Shown: in pieces, positions 1 through 8,084 of the stretch
Layout: each line of letters opens with the position of its first letter
Numbering within the stretch: the first letter of the stretch is position 1
Assembly (NCBI GenBank): GCA_910589195.1
Contig: CAJUTC010000066.1
Span: 1 to 11,825 of the forward strand
DNA: 11,825 bases
Reading direction: 5' to 3'
Origin: an uncultured Lachnospiraceae bacterium
GTDB taxonomy: Bacteria; Bacillota; Clostridia; Lachnospirales; Lachnospiraceae
The notes under the pieces: model-generated
Databases searched by the model: none
What the model was told of the DNA's origin: nothing
Seen by the model: the letters and a program-made list of their open reading frames with translations, nothing else
Translations under genes and position numbers: made by a program

Positions 1-1
1 G

Positions 2-88
2 GGCGGCAATGGCTGGCGGTTCTTCAGGCACGGATGGCTATACCAGGATCATGGCATAAAAACAGCAAAAAAGGCCATTTTTAAATAA
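2..88 (+). other. Possible 3' tail of an upstream gene
   Basis: An open frame enters at the window edge and stops with TAA at 86-88. The readable end (28 residues, rich in aromatic residues, ending TAKKAIFK) has an ordinary codon mix and could be the C-terminus of a gene lying mostly outside the window. The other two plus frames also stop nearby (57-59 and 82-84), so the reading is not forced. No family can be assigned from this stub. The rest of 1-182 holds the promoter and RBS of the next gene. Confidence 0.25.
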
Positions 89-104
89 AGGGTGGTTGAA
101 AATA

Positions 105-133
105 TTGACTGGTCACTTTTTTTCTGTTACTAT
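105..133 (+). promoter_or_regulatory. Promoter of the Rep_3 initiator gene
   Basis: A sigma-A-like pair is visible: TTGACT at 105-110 (5 of 6 consensus bases) and TACTAT at 128-133 (4 of 6), with a 17-nt spacer. An overlapping TATGAT at 131-136 is a better -10 by itself but would need a 20-nt spacer. Transcription would begin near 140, giving a leader of about 40 nt. A strong Shine-Dalgarno region (GGGGAGGAG, 165-173) sits 9 nt before the ATG. Confidence 0.6.
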
Positions 134-182
134 GATTTTAGGGCTTTTTGATAGTGAAAATTGAGGGGAGGAGAGCCGTAAA

Positions 183-944
183 ATGCAGGATGAAAACAGG
201 ACGATCGAAGAGAAAAGAATATACAAAGTTGTAAAAAGTAACCAGCTTATACAAAATCTGAGAAATAAAACAGGGCATTTATCTTTACAGGAGCAAAGAC
301 TAATTTTATATCTTATTTCTCAAGTTAAACCGAGTGATACAGAATTTGCAAGGTTTGACTTAAGCTGTCAGGAGTTTTGTAAAATTTGTGGAATTACATG
401 CACTGGAAAAAATTATGATTACATAAAACAGACCATCCAAAAATTGGCCGATCGTTCTTTTTGGATAGAAACCGGAGAAAAAGGGGAATCCCAGAATCTG
501 GTTAGATGGATTTCAGATGCGGAAGTAACACAGCGTGGTCATGTGTCAATACAGATTCATCCGAAATTGCAGCCTTTTTTGTTACATCTGAAAGAATTTT
601 ATACCAGTTATCTTTTAGAATATATATTGCCTATGAAATCTCGGTATAGTGTGCTTTTGTATGAATTATTGAGAAGCTACGCAAATATACAAATTCATAC
701 TTTCGATGTAGAAGAATTAAAAGTGTTTCTTGGCGCAGAAAAATATGAAAGATGGGCTGATTTTCAAAGAAAAGTATTGGATATTGCAATGCGGGAGATT
801 AACGATTTAAGCGATTTGGAAGTTGATTATCAAATTATAAAAGAAAGCCGCAGATTTGCAAAATTACGTTTCCGGATTCGTATTTTAGAACCAATCGAAT
901 TAAAAGATCGCGGCATTTTACGAAAACAAATATTAGATAATTAA
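183..944 (+). CDS. Rep_3 (RepB-type) replication initiator protein
   Basis: A 253-residue protein matching the plasmid initiator family Rep_3 (RepB/RepE-like, Pfam PF01051), close to the usual family length. Such proteins have two winged-helix domains and bind iteron DNA to start plasmid replication. The N-terminal domain (about residues 14-130) carries the typical opening (KSNQLIQNLRNKTGHLSLQE, 18-37). The C-terminal domain (about 140-235) has the SRYSVLLYELLRSYA helix and the FQRKVLDIAMREINDLSDLEVDY segment region ending in FAKLRFRI. The ATG is preceded by GGGGAGGAG at good spacing. No partition, mobilisation or relaxase gene and no iteron array lies beside it. Chromosomal single copies of this family are common in Clostridia, so a plasmid origin is not implied. 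The gene is clearly more AT-rich than its neighbours, suggesting acquisition from elsewhere. Family call is confident; its present role is unknown. Confidence 0.88.
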   Translation: MQDENRTIEEKRIYKVVKSNQLIQNLRNKTGHLSLQEQRLILYLISQVKPSDTEFARFDLSCQEFCKICGITCTGKNYDYIKQTIQKLADRSFWIETGEKGESQNLVRWISDAEVTQRGHVSIQIHPKLQPFLLHLKEFYTSYLLEYILPMKSRYSVLLYELLRSYANIQIHTFDVEELKVFLGAEKYERWADFQRKVLDIAMREINDLSDLEVDYQIIKESRRFAKLRFRIRILEPIELKDRGILRKQILDN

Positions 945-991
945 AAAAAGATCGTTTTAAGGGCTGAAAAACTCTTAAAACGATCTTTTTT
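944..991. terminator. Bidirectional terminator, 18-bp perfect stem
   Basis: The arms at 944-961 and 974-991 are exact reverse complements (18 bp) around a 12-nt loop (962-973). The stem begins in A-tract and ends in T-tract on either strand, so it can act as an intrinsic terminator in both directions. It sits between convergent genes and overlaps the last base of the initiator stop codon (942-944) and the stop codon of the lipid kinase (990-992). Confidence 0.9.
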
Positions 992-1877
992 ATAAAATAA
1001 CCCGTAAAGCTAAATGGAGATTTTCAATTTCTACTTTTTCAGGTGCACCGCCAAACTCCCCATCCAAAGTCCATGGTGTTTCATTTTCACAGGATACAGT
1101 GAGATTTGAGGTGCGGAAACCCGTTATCAAAGGGGAAGAATAATCATGAAGCAATACAGCGTTGATTACTTGCTGCATTTCCGTTAAAGAATCCGGTTTC
1201 TGGATCAAAATAACTTCAAACATACCATCATTCATTGAAATTTGAGCGTCATCTAATAATTTCAGGCCGCCAACGGAAGAAGAATTGCTGATCATTCCAA
1301 ATAAATAATCCCCCTGACAGGTTCCGCTGTCGTATTCGATAGAAGCCTGATAGCTTTTTAAGCTGGTCAGGCGTTTTAATCCTTCCAATACATATGCTGT
1401 TCTTCCAAATACATTTTTAGATTGCTGGGGAGTCTGGTAAGAAACCTCTGTAAACGCGCCAAAAGCGGCTACATAGGTAAAATATTGCTCGCCAAACCGG
1501 CCAATATCCACATCAACAGGGGAACCGGATAAAACAGCTTGAGCAGCTCCTTCTAAATCTTTGGAAATTCCAAGGCTGGAAGCAAAATCATTGACTGTTC
1601 CAGCAGGAAGATACCCCAAAGGAGGCCGCGGGTCTAATTTCATTAAGCCTGTTACGGTTTCATTTAAAGTTCCATCTCCACCGCAACAAACCACAAGATC
1701 TACACCATTCGCCCGGCGTTGGATAATTTCAGGGATTTCCCCGGCACGTGAAGTAGGGGAAACCAAAACATCATATCCAGCAGAGCTGAAAAGCTGTAAA
1801 ATCCGGACTGCTTTCGAACGGATTTCACCTTTTCCGGCGTTTGGATTTAAAATAAAAAGCAAATTTTTGTAATTCAT
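990..1877 (-). CDS. Diacylglycerol kinase family lipid kinase (YegS/DgkB type)
   Basis: A 295-residue soluble lipid kinase of the DAGK catalytic family (PF00781), normal length for bacterial DgkB/YegS/BmrU proteins. These phosphorylate diacylglycerol (or a related lipid) with ATP, returning it to phosphatidic acid at the inner membrane face. Visible motifs are LNPNAGKGE near residue 10, the nucleotide-binding GGDGTLNE (66-73), PAGTVNDFA (91-99), and the C-terminal WTLDGE (269-274), which supplies acidic residues typical of the family. An AGGAGG site (1886-1891) lies 8 nt before the ATG and overlaps the stop codon of the preceding membrane-protein gene, so translation is probably coupled. Last gene of the four-gene minus-strand operon, ended by the hairpin at 944-991. 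The exact lipid substrate cannot be read; several YegS-like members act on lipids other than diacylglycerol. A dgkB symbol would be reasonable but unproven. Confidence 0.9.
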   Translation of the reverse strand: MNYKNLLFILNPNAGKGEIRSKAVRILQLFSSAGYDVLVSPTSRAGEIPEIIQRRANGVDLVVCCGGDGTLNETVTGLMKLDPRPPLGYLPAGTVNDFASSLGISKDLEGAAQAVLSGSPVDVDIGRFGEQYFTYVAAFGAFTEVSYQTPQQSKNVFGRTAYVLEGLKRLTSLKSYQASIEYDSGTCQGDYLFGMISNSSSVGGLKLLDDAQISMNDGMFEVILIQKPDSLTEMQQVINAVLLHDYSSPLITGFRTSNLTVSCENETPWTLDGEFGGAPEKVEIENLHLALRVIL

Positions 1878-1889
1878 AGAAAAAGCCTC

Positions 1890-2594
1890 CTAAAAATGAA
1901 GCCGTTTTTTTACTTCCTCCACCATAGCCGTGCCTTGGAAAGCCCATAAAGCCCCTAATGATAAGATACTTCCTGCGGCACATAAAATGGAAGGGTAACG
2001 AACCTGAACCCAGTCTAAAAGTAAAAAAATAAGCGGGATTACCCCAAACAGGCTGTCAATAATCAAATAAACCATATATTCTGTTAAACGCCGGCCCATA
2101 GCCTTGGAAATAATGGCGACAGCAGCCATTGCCGTGATACATAAAGCTGGAATGACATAATCAACAGACCAGTGTTTCCAGCCGGTGCAGGCGTCCCAGG
2201 CCACAGAAAGCAGGGAAATCCATACAACAAGCCATAAAATATTCTTAGGAATATTATGTCTTCGGTATAAAGCATTCCCCAAACAGAACCACATACAAAG
2301 GACTGCACCGGCTACATACCAGGGGTAGCTATGGGATTCCGGCAAAAGGGCATCTACCGTCAAACAGATAACAACAACAGCAAAGGAAACAAAAAGAAAG
2401 CTGTGCAGAATCAGTTTCTGTATTTTCCAGGCTTTAGGAGATACATTGGGAAATAAGGAAGAATCTGGATCAGGTTCCCCGTAAAGAGGATTCTGGCACA
2501 ATGGACAGCGCTTCCTGTCGCCACTCACATGTATTTTACAGTATTTGCAGAACAAAAGCCCTTCCATCTCCTTTGTTTTGTAGTTTTTAATCAT
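1890..2594 (-). CDS. DUF6320-like zinc-ribbon membrane protein
   Basis: A 234-residue protein with an N-terminal zinc ribbon (C16-x2-C19 and C30-x2-C33, CKYC/CPLC), a short hydrophilic stretch, and about six hydrophobic segments starting near residues 58, 92, 118, 145, 172 and 203. It resembles the uncharacterised DUF6320 membrane proteins that I recall lying next to AATase-like acyltransferases in Clostridia; that label is from memory. Its ATG overlaps the stop codon of the upstream acyltransferase gene by 8 nt, with no clear Shine-Dalgarno, which points to translational reinitiation. A second in-frame ATG nine codons later (at 2567, MEGLLFCKYC) has AAAGGAG directly abutting it, too close to be ideal. 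Twelve nt separate the gene from the kinase gene. A membrane partner or regulator for the acyltransferase is a guess from context. Confidence 0.75.
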   Translation of the reverse strand: MIKNYKTKEMEGLLFCKYCKIHVSGDRKRCPLCQNPLYGEPDPDSSLFPNVSPKAWKIQKLILHSFLFVSFAVVVICLTVDALLPESHSYPWYVAGAVLCMWFCLGNALYRRHNIPKNILWLVVWISLLSVAWDACTGWKHWSVDYVIPALCITAMAAVAIISKAMGRRLTEYMVYLIIDSLFGVIPLIFLLLDWVQVRYPSILCAAGSILSLGALWAFQGTAMVEEVKKRLHF

Positions 2595-3834
2595 TTGAAG
2601 AAATTACGATATCCGGGTCTAAAGCTGCAAAAGAACGGAAAAAGCCTTTTTGAATATCGCCTCCAACAAAAGGCGCTGTAAGACTTAATACAAGCCGATC
2701 CTGATAGCTGCATGCACAAAGCTGGATATGATCCGTACTCATAAATACATCAAAGCTATGGATATAAGGCGCCAGCTTTTCCGGCATGGTAATTCGTCCC
2801 AGATTGGAGATTCCTCCGGAAGTCATCCGGCGGGAATACTGGTTTGCAATGGATAACCCAATATCTTTAATAGGCAAAGGCAAAATCCGGATAAAAGACC
2901 GGTGCTCTAAAGCAGACATACGGTTCATTCTTTGAGCCATTTTTTCCTGGGTTAATTCCCGTTCAAAACAGCTTTGCACCGATTGCAGAACGGCTTCTTC
3001 TGGATCATTCCCGCTGGTAAAGCGATGGGAAACATGAAAAACAGCAAAAAAATTTCTTGCGGATTCCGAAGCAAAAAAATTGCGCAGGTTTACAGGCACT
3101 GTTAAAGTAACCGGCTTGCGAAGCTCCCGGACAGGCAGTACACCGGCAATCGCCCGCAAAAGCTGTACGCAAAGATAAGCTGTCATAGAGGAGTGAAGTT
3201 CTTTTACCCGCGCTAACACCCGTTTTACATCCATTTCTCCCTCAACGACGCGAATCCCAGGTAATCGTGAACCTTTTACATGAGCGGCCGAAATGGGGCG
3301 TTCCTGGGCTTGTGAGGCGGTTTCCTGGTAATATTTAGCGAAGCTGTCAATGCTTTTTTCTGTGGGAGAAGCTCCGTAGTCCAGAATCACTATATCTCCT
3401 AATTCCGGATGGCACAGGGTAAGATACCGGGCAACCAAAGTCCGCAGAAATTGAAGGGCACCTGTACCATCAGTCAAAACGTGGCAGACTTCTAAATTGA
3501 TCCGTTTCCGGTACCAGCTTACATCAAATAAAAGACGGCGTTCCCCACGGGCATACAAAGGGGAACAAGGGGGACGGTCTTCTGGATGGACTTTAGGGGA
3601 AAGCCTGGGGGAAGGCTCCAGAAAATACCAAAACAATCCACGCCGTAATACACTATGGTAAATTGGAAAATTCTCAAGGACTTCGTCCAAAGCAATTTGC
3701 AGGAAATCAGGATTTACTTCTTCTGTCAGCTGGCAGGCAAAGCGGAAAACCTTCGGATCGCGCCGGCCCATAACAGATGCATATAATTTCGCGGCATTAT
3801 CCAGCCGGGTCCATTCCGTATTAGAGTTTCTCAA
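2587..3834 (-). CDS. Alcohol acetyltransferase-like / condensation-fold acyltransferase
   Basis: A 415-residue soluble protein of the CoA-dependent acyltransferase superfamily, closest in appearance to the bacterial AATase-like proteins (PF07247 type, often annotated alcohol acetyltransferase). The catalytic HxxxDG motif is intact as HVLTDG at residues 118-123. The N-terminus has the usual start (WTRLDNAAKLYA, 8-19), and SNLGRITMP near residue 345 fits the conserved SNLG element of the second half. Such enzymes move an acyl group from CoA or a carrier to an alcohol or amine; the acceptor is unknown. The start is TTG, the first possible start after an in-frame TGA at 3843-3841. A weak GGATGA lies 6 nt upstream and the preceding hydrolase stops 14 nt before, so coupled translation is likely. 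No membrane segment is apparent. The family is well supported; biological function is not. Confidence 0.8.
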   Translation of the reverse strand: MRNSNTEWTRLDNAAKLYASVMGRRDPKVFRFACQLTEEVNPDFLQIALDEVLENFPIYHSVLRRGLFWYFLEPSPRLSPKVHPEDRPPCSPLYARGERRLLFDVSWYRKRINLEVCHVLTDGTGALQFLRTLVARYLTLCHPELGDIVILDYGASPTEKSIDSFAKYYQETASQAQERPISAAHVKGSRLPGIRVVEGEMDVKRVLARVKELHSSMTAYLCVQLLRAIAGVLPVRELRKPVTLTVPVNLRNFFASESARNFFAVFHVSHRFTSGNDPEEAVLQSVQSCFERELTQEKMAQRMNRMSALEHRSFIRILPLPIKDIGLSIANQYSRRMTSGGISNLGRITMPEKLAPYIHSFDVFMSTDHIQLCACSYQDRLVLSLTAPFVGGDIQKGFFRSFAALDPDIVISSND

Positions 3835-3848
3835 AGAAAATCATCCGT

Positions 3849-4760
3849 TCAAAGGTTTTTCAGAAACCGATTGATCCGTCCATAAGTCATCCGAACAATC
3901 GGAACTCTCGGGGATAATGAAAAATATCCATGCAGGGCATTGGGAACCCGGAAACATTCCACTTGGTTTCCGGCGCGCCGTAATGCTGCGGCATAAGTTT
4001 CGCCTTCATCCCGTAATGGGTCATGTTCCGCAGAGAAAAGCAAGGTTGGCGGCTGGCGGGAAAGATCCCTGCAAAGTAAAGGGGCTACATAAGGATTATT
4101 TTTTTCCTCCTGGGGGGCGTAATAGGACATATAATCTTGCAGCCGTCTTGCCGTTAATAAATAGTTTTGTCCGTTTTCCCGCAGGGATGGGAAAGGGGAA
4201 TTTTCTGAATAGTCATTCCATAATGCAGGGTAAAGCAAAATCTGTGCAGTAGGCAAGAAATCTCCTGTATCCCTGGCCCGTAAAGATACGGCAGCACATA
4301 GATTCGCGCCGGCGCTGTCCCCGATTAAAACAATATCCTGGCCGCGAATCCCCCATCGGGAAGGATGGGTATAGAAAGATTCCGTCACAGAATAACAGTC
4401 GTCCAGCCCGGCAGGAAAAGGATGCTCTGGAGCCAGGCGGTAGTCAACAGAAACCACGCAGCGTCTTGTGATCTGGGCCATAACCTGGCAAACCCGGGCA
4501 TAGCTTTCCGTTCCTCCGCTTGTCCATCCGCCGCCGTGAAAGAAAAGCAGGACCCCTGAAGGGGCTACATCCTGAGGGAAAAAAAGATGAATTGGGATGC
4601 CGTTCCCAGCGGTAAGATTTCTCCAGCGGTTGGGATGGAATATGGCAGGCCGTCCTAAAGCAGCTTTCAGCCTTCGTTCCAAAAGGTAGTGATCCGTAAG
4701 CTGGTTTGCTACCTGAGAAGCCGCAGACAGGACAGCAAAAGCAATTTCTTCAAACAGCAA
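3849..4760 (-). CDS. Alpha/beta hydrolase, hormone-sensitive-lipase (HSL) family esterase
   Basis: A 303-residue alpha/beta hydrolase (PF07859). The oxyanion-hole motif HGGGW is at residues 75-79, the HSL signature YRLAPEHPFPAG at 107-118, the nucleophile elbow GDSAG at 147-151 (Ser149), the probable acid Asp247 in AEHDPLRDEG, and the catalytic His277 in ALHGYF. The triad is therefore complete. Family members hydrolyse short- to medium-chain acyl esters in the cytoplasm or at the membrane. No signal peptide is convincing; the N-terminal 20 residues are mildly hydrophobic. The start is TTG with AAGAGG 7 nt upstream. It is the first gene of the four-gene operon and has its own promoter region (4786-4794). 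With an acyltransferase next to it, an ester made and broken by the same pathway is possible, but this is inference. Confidence 0.9.
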   Translation of the reverse strand: MLFEEIAFAVLSAASQVANQLTDHYLLERRLKAALGRPAIFHPNRWRNLTAGNGIPIHLFFPQDVAPSGVLLFFHGGGWTSGGTESYARVCQVMAQITRRCVVSVDYRLAPEHPFPAGLDDCYSVTESFYTHPSRWGIRGQDIVLIGDSAGANLCAAVSLRARDTGDFLPTAQILLYPALWNDYSENSPFPSLRENGQNYLLTARRLQDYMSYYAPQEEKNNPYVAPLLCRDLSRQPPTLLFSAEHDPLRDEGETYAAALRRAGNQVECFRVPNALHGYFSLSPRVPIVRMTYGRINRFLKNL

Positions 4761-4785
4761 AAAAAAACCTCTTTTCTAAATTTAT

Positions 4786-4794
4786 AGTATAACA
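4786..4794 (-). promoter_or_regulatory. Candidate extended -10 promoter of the hydrolase-kinase operon
   Basis: On the minus strand the sequence TGTTATACT forms an extended -10 element (TGn plus TATACT, 5 of 6 consensus bases). No good -35 hexamer is seen at 16-18 nt upstream. The distance to the TTG start at 4760 gives a leader of roughly 20 nt containing the AAGAGG site at 4768-4773. Confidence 0.45.
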
Positions 4795-4823
4795 TAAGAG
4801 CAGGGGAATGAACAGGCTGTTGA

Positions 4824-4842
4824 TTTGTATAAAAAATACAAA
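4824..4842. promoter_or_regulatory. Inverted repeat, candidate operator
   Basis: TTTGTAT (4824-4830) and ATACAAA (4836-4842) are exact reverse complements separated by five A residues. The site lies in the 158-bp divergent region between the operon promoter and the large surface-protein gene, where a regulator could act on either. No convincing plus-strand -35/-10 pair was found in this interval for the surface-protein gene. It may be chance in AT-rich DNA. Confidence 0.3.
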
Positions 4843-4918
4843 CTTTGCAGTAATCAGGGAGGTTTGCGCCACTGATTGAGTGAAAAGAATTTGAGGAACG
4901 ACTGCGAGGGGATATGAG

Positions 4919-7900
4919 ATGATGAAAAAGAAACTGCTTACGGTTTTAATTTGTTCATTTGCACTGGCTTTTTGTATTTCCGGGCCTGTTCTTGGGGCAG
5001 AAGACCCGCCCCAAGGGGAGGGGTACCACGAAGGGGAAACGGAAGAAGGGAACAAAGAGAATACAGATTCCCCCAATCCCAATCCGGAGGATGAATCCAA
5101 CAAGGAAACTGAAAATAACCAGGAAAACACAGATACAGACCATAAAACCGATTCCGGTGACAAGCAGGAAGGACAGGACCCAGATCAAAAGCCCGATCCC
5201 GACCCGGAACCGGAACAGCCCAAACCGGATGAAAAACCGGAAGGAATTTCAGTTGATCCGCAAACACAAAAAATGATTGTAGATATTTCCCTAATGAAAG
5301 TAGTCCAGATCCAAGGGAACAACATCAGTTTTTCCTATTTGGATGGCCGGGACTATAAGGGAAGTACAACTATCCCTGCTGCTGGCTGTATCTTCCGAAA
5401 AGCCCCTGGTACAGGGACATCTGTTACTTTTCTTTCCCCATCTGTCCCGATTTTATTGGAAGGGGCAAGCACAGGAACCCCTTACACCTATCAGGTAACA
5501 GGAAATTTAGAGAATGTTTCCTCTTTGCAAGTAAATGGAATTTTATGGTTCCCGCAAAGCGCTTCTTTTTCAGGAAATATTACCGCAAGTCGTGTTTCAT
5601 CAAAAAATAAGCTTACGATAAAAAGCGGAAAAATTTCCCTTGGCGCCTTGGACGCGGCTGAAATTGCGGTAGAAGGCGGCGATTTAACCATACAGGACAC
5701 TATCCAGACAACAGGCCCCCTTTCTATTACAGGCGGTACGGTATTATGCAAGGGAGCCATCCAGTCAAATGGAGCGATTCAGATTGCTTCTGAGGGATGG
5801 TCCGTAACAGCCCGCCAGATTACAGCCGGGGATCAGATTACCCTTTCCAAAAAAACTGGTGTAACAGCAAATGCACTTTCCGGTACGTCTTTAAATCTTA
5901 CGGAAAACAGTTCTTTTTCCCTTTCCAAGGCAGATTCCGCCTTATATGGACAGGGAGTCCTTTCCGGTGATATATCCATTTCCGGCGGATCAATCCTTTC
6001 CGCTGACGGTGATATACAAGCGAGAAATATCACAATTTCATCTGGATCTTTTGTGAACAATCGCTCGTTAAGTGCCTCTGGGACGCTGTCTGTGCCAAAT
6101 GGAGGCACACTCCAAGGAGGCGGAACCATTCAAACAAAGGACTTTTCTGACGGCGGAATTGTAAAGGCTTCAAACTTCACAGCAACAAACCTAATTCAGA
6201 TAAAAAGTAACATGGAAGTGACAGGTACAATATCAGCCCCGGCCCTGACAGTGGAAGGAACTTTGAACGCAGGAAAGATCCAATCCAACCAGCTGAAAGC
6301 CCCTAAATCCCTGGCGATTCCCAATACAGAATTAGCAATCGGAACAGGCGGAATTGACGTACAAGGGGATTTCAAGGCGTCTGGCGGAAGCTGTTCCGGC
6401 CCAGTGACAGCGGCTTCTGTCACTTTCACAAAGCCATTTCAAGGGTCCAGCATCACCACATCCACAGGAGGCGTTACTGCCCAGCAGCTTACTTTAAGCG
6501 GAGCACTCCGGTCTAAAGATGGGATCAGTTTAAGCGGCCCATTCCGTGGAAAATCCATAATAGCAGAAAAAGGAAATATTACTACTGGCAGCAGCGGCAC
6601 CATTGTTCAGGCAGATTCTGTGGAAGCTTTAAAAGGCGCTGTCAATTTAGGCGCGGCCTCTAAAGTAAGCGGCCGGATTTATGGAGAAACTGGTGTTTCT
6701 CTCAATGAAAGCAAATGCGGCAGCATTTATGCAGAAGGCCCCGTTACTTTAAAAGGGAAAATCAATACCGGAAATATCACAGCAAAAGCTTTCACCACCA
6801 ATAGCGAAACTTATGCTGATAAAATAAGCTGCACAACAGGAAGCATATCTGCATCCTCTGTTTTGAACTGTGATTCTTTGACAGCTTCCGGGGCGTTAAC
6901 AGTACGCGGAAGGATTTCAGCCAAAGGAAAAGTAACAGGGAAACCCATTACCACCCCATCAGGCGGGATTATCCATGCAAGCTCCGTCAGCGGCATGGAT
7001 AACGGGTATCGAGGAAAACTGACAATCATTACACCTTTTGGTTCCAATAAAACCGTTTATATTGAATTAAAGCTTTCAGGGGATACGGCAAAGGGCTTTG
7101 ATGTGAAAACAGATAAAAACGGCAAAATCTATTTTGAAAATTTAGCCCCCGGAAATTATACGGTTTATGCCCAAAACGGCTCAAACGGGCGAAAAGATAC
7201 TGTAAAAGTTCCCTCCAATGGAACAGCAACTTTAGATTTACGCTCCAGCGCCGGAACCAACAGCAGCGGCCAAACCACTGGCGGCAGCAGCTTTTTTGAT
7301 GAGGACGAATTCTGGGAAGATGTTTCAGACAGCATCCGTTCAGCCAAAAAAGGCGATACTGTCCGGGTCAGCGCTTCTAAAGCAGATACGGTACCCACAT
7401 GGATTTTGGAAGAGCTGAAAGACCGTCCAATTACGTTAAAATTAACCCATGGCCGGGATTCTGTAACCATCAACGGAAAAAATATGTATAAAATTCCCAG
7501 CAACCGGGTTTATTATCTTTTTGAAGATTTGGCCGATCTTTATGAATTCCCACCTGATCACAATGATATAGATGATGAGTTTCCGGTTGTGGACGATGAT
7601 CCACTATTAGGAGAAAACACCCAAAAGCCAAATTCAAGCAGTTCTTCTGTGGCAACTCCGCCGCCTGCACCTGCGCCATCATTGCCCACAAATCCTGTTA
7701 CACCGCCTCCGGCAGTGCCAGCCCCAGTTGTCCCGGGAATATCAGGAGGCGTATCCTCCGCAATCGATCCGGATGAAAGCTCAGATTTGGAAGATGATAC
7801 TTCCAGTGATACAGAAATTTCTGAACCTGAAACTCCGGAAGATCCAGATGATTTAGAAGATCTGGAAAAACCGGAAGATCCTGAAGAACCAGATCAGCCG

Positions 7901-8041
7901 GTTGAAACGAAAAAATCGGTATCTGCTGTTCCGGTTATGATAGCAATTGGATTACTGATGTTGTCTTTAGGCGGAATTTCAATTGGATATGTTATCTATA
8001 AGCGGACACAAGAAAACAAAGACAGCAATGATTTGCCCTGA
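4919..8041 (+). CDS. Membrane-anchored surface protein with long beta-helix-like repeat region
   Basis: A 1040-residue exported protein of no named family. Residues 1-26 form a signal peptide (cleavage near VLG-AED). Residues 28-108 are an acidic linker rich in E, D, P, N and K. Residues about 115-195 look like a small globular domain. Residues about 195-690 are Gly/Ser/Thr/Ile-rich with short alternating strands (for example NITAKAFTT, TISAPALTVEGTL), the pattern of a right-handed beta-helix as in bactofilin/polymer-forming or haemagglutinin-repeat proteins. Residues 696-775 resemble a carboxypeptidase-regulatory/CnaB-type beta-sandwich (GKIYFENLAPGNYTVYA). Residues 795-860 resemble a small domain seen in many clostridial surface proteins (VPTWILEELK, SVTINGK). 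A Ser/Pro and acidic spacer follows, then one transmembrane helix (1002-1027) and a KRTQENK tail. There is no LPxTG motif. GAGGGG lies 7 nt before the first ATG; a second ATG follows immediately. Probably co-transcribed with the next gene. Confidence 0.8.
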   Translation: MMKKKLLTVLICSFALAFCISGPVLGAEDPPQGEGYHEGETEEGNKENTDSPNPNPEDESNKETENNQENTDTDHKTDSGDKQEGQDPDQKPDPDPEPEQPKPDEKPEGISVDPQTQKMIVDISLMKVVQIQGNNISFSYLDGRDYKGSTTIPAAGCIFRKAPGTGTSVTFLSPSVPILLEGASTGTPYTYQVTGNLENVSSLQVNGILWFPQSASFSGNITASRVSSKNKLTIKSGKISLGALDAAEIAVEGGDLTIQDTIQTTGPLSITGGTVLCKGAIQSNGAIQIASEGWSVTARQITAGDQITLSKKTGVTANALSGTSLNLTENSSFSLSKADSALYGQGVLSGDISISGGSILSADGDIQARNITISSGSFVNNRSLSASGTLSVPNGGTLQGGGTIQTKDFSDGGIVKASNFTATNLIQIKSNMEVTGTISAPALTVEGTLNAGKIQSNQLKAPKSLAIPNTELAIGTGGIDVQGDFKASGGSCSGPVTAASVTFTKPFQGSSITTSTGGVTAQQLTLSGALRSKDGISLSGPFRGKSIIAEKGNITTGSSGTIVQADSVEALKGAVNLGAASKVSGRIYGETGVSLNESKCGSIYAEGPVTLKGKINTGNITAKAFTTNSETYADKISCTTGSISASSVLNCDSLTASGALTVRGRISAKGKVTGKPITTPSGGIIHASSVSGMDNGYRGKLTIITPFGSNKTVYIELKLSGDTAKGFDVKTDKNGKIYFENLAPGNYTVYAQNGSNGRKDTVKVPSNGTATLDLRSSAGTNSSGQTTGGSSFFDEDEFWEDVSDSIRSAKKGDTVRVSASKADTVPTWILEELKDRPITLKLTHGRDSVTINGKNMYKIPSNRVYYLFEDLADLYEFPPDHNDIDDEFPVVDDDPLLGENTQKPNSSSSSVATPPPAPAPSLPTNPVTPPPAVPAPVVPGISGGVSSAIDPDESSDLEDDTSSDTEISEPETPEDPDDLEDLEKPEDPEEPDQPVETKKSVSAVPVMIAIGLLMLSLGGISIGYVIYKRTQENKDSNDLP

Positions 8042-8084
8042 ATGTAACGATTGATGAGATGATAGGAAGGAAAGGAAAAGTACC

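Noticed and set aside
1..182. Iteron-type replication origin upstream of the Rep_3 gene
   Set aside because: No set of direct repeats of iteron length could be found on either side of the gene by eye.
4750..5163. Minus-strand open frame opposite the start of the surface-protein gene
   Set aside because: It is the complement of the acidic low-complexity linker, giving a Ser/Leu/Phe-rich pseudo-protein with no convincing start signal.
7910..8041. LPxTG sortase signal at the end of the surface protein
   Set aside because: The C-terminus has a transmembrane helix and charged tail, but no LPxTG-like motif before the helix, so it is better described as a membrane anchor.
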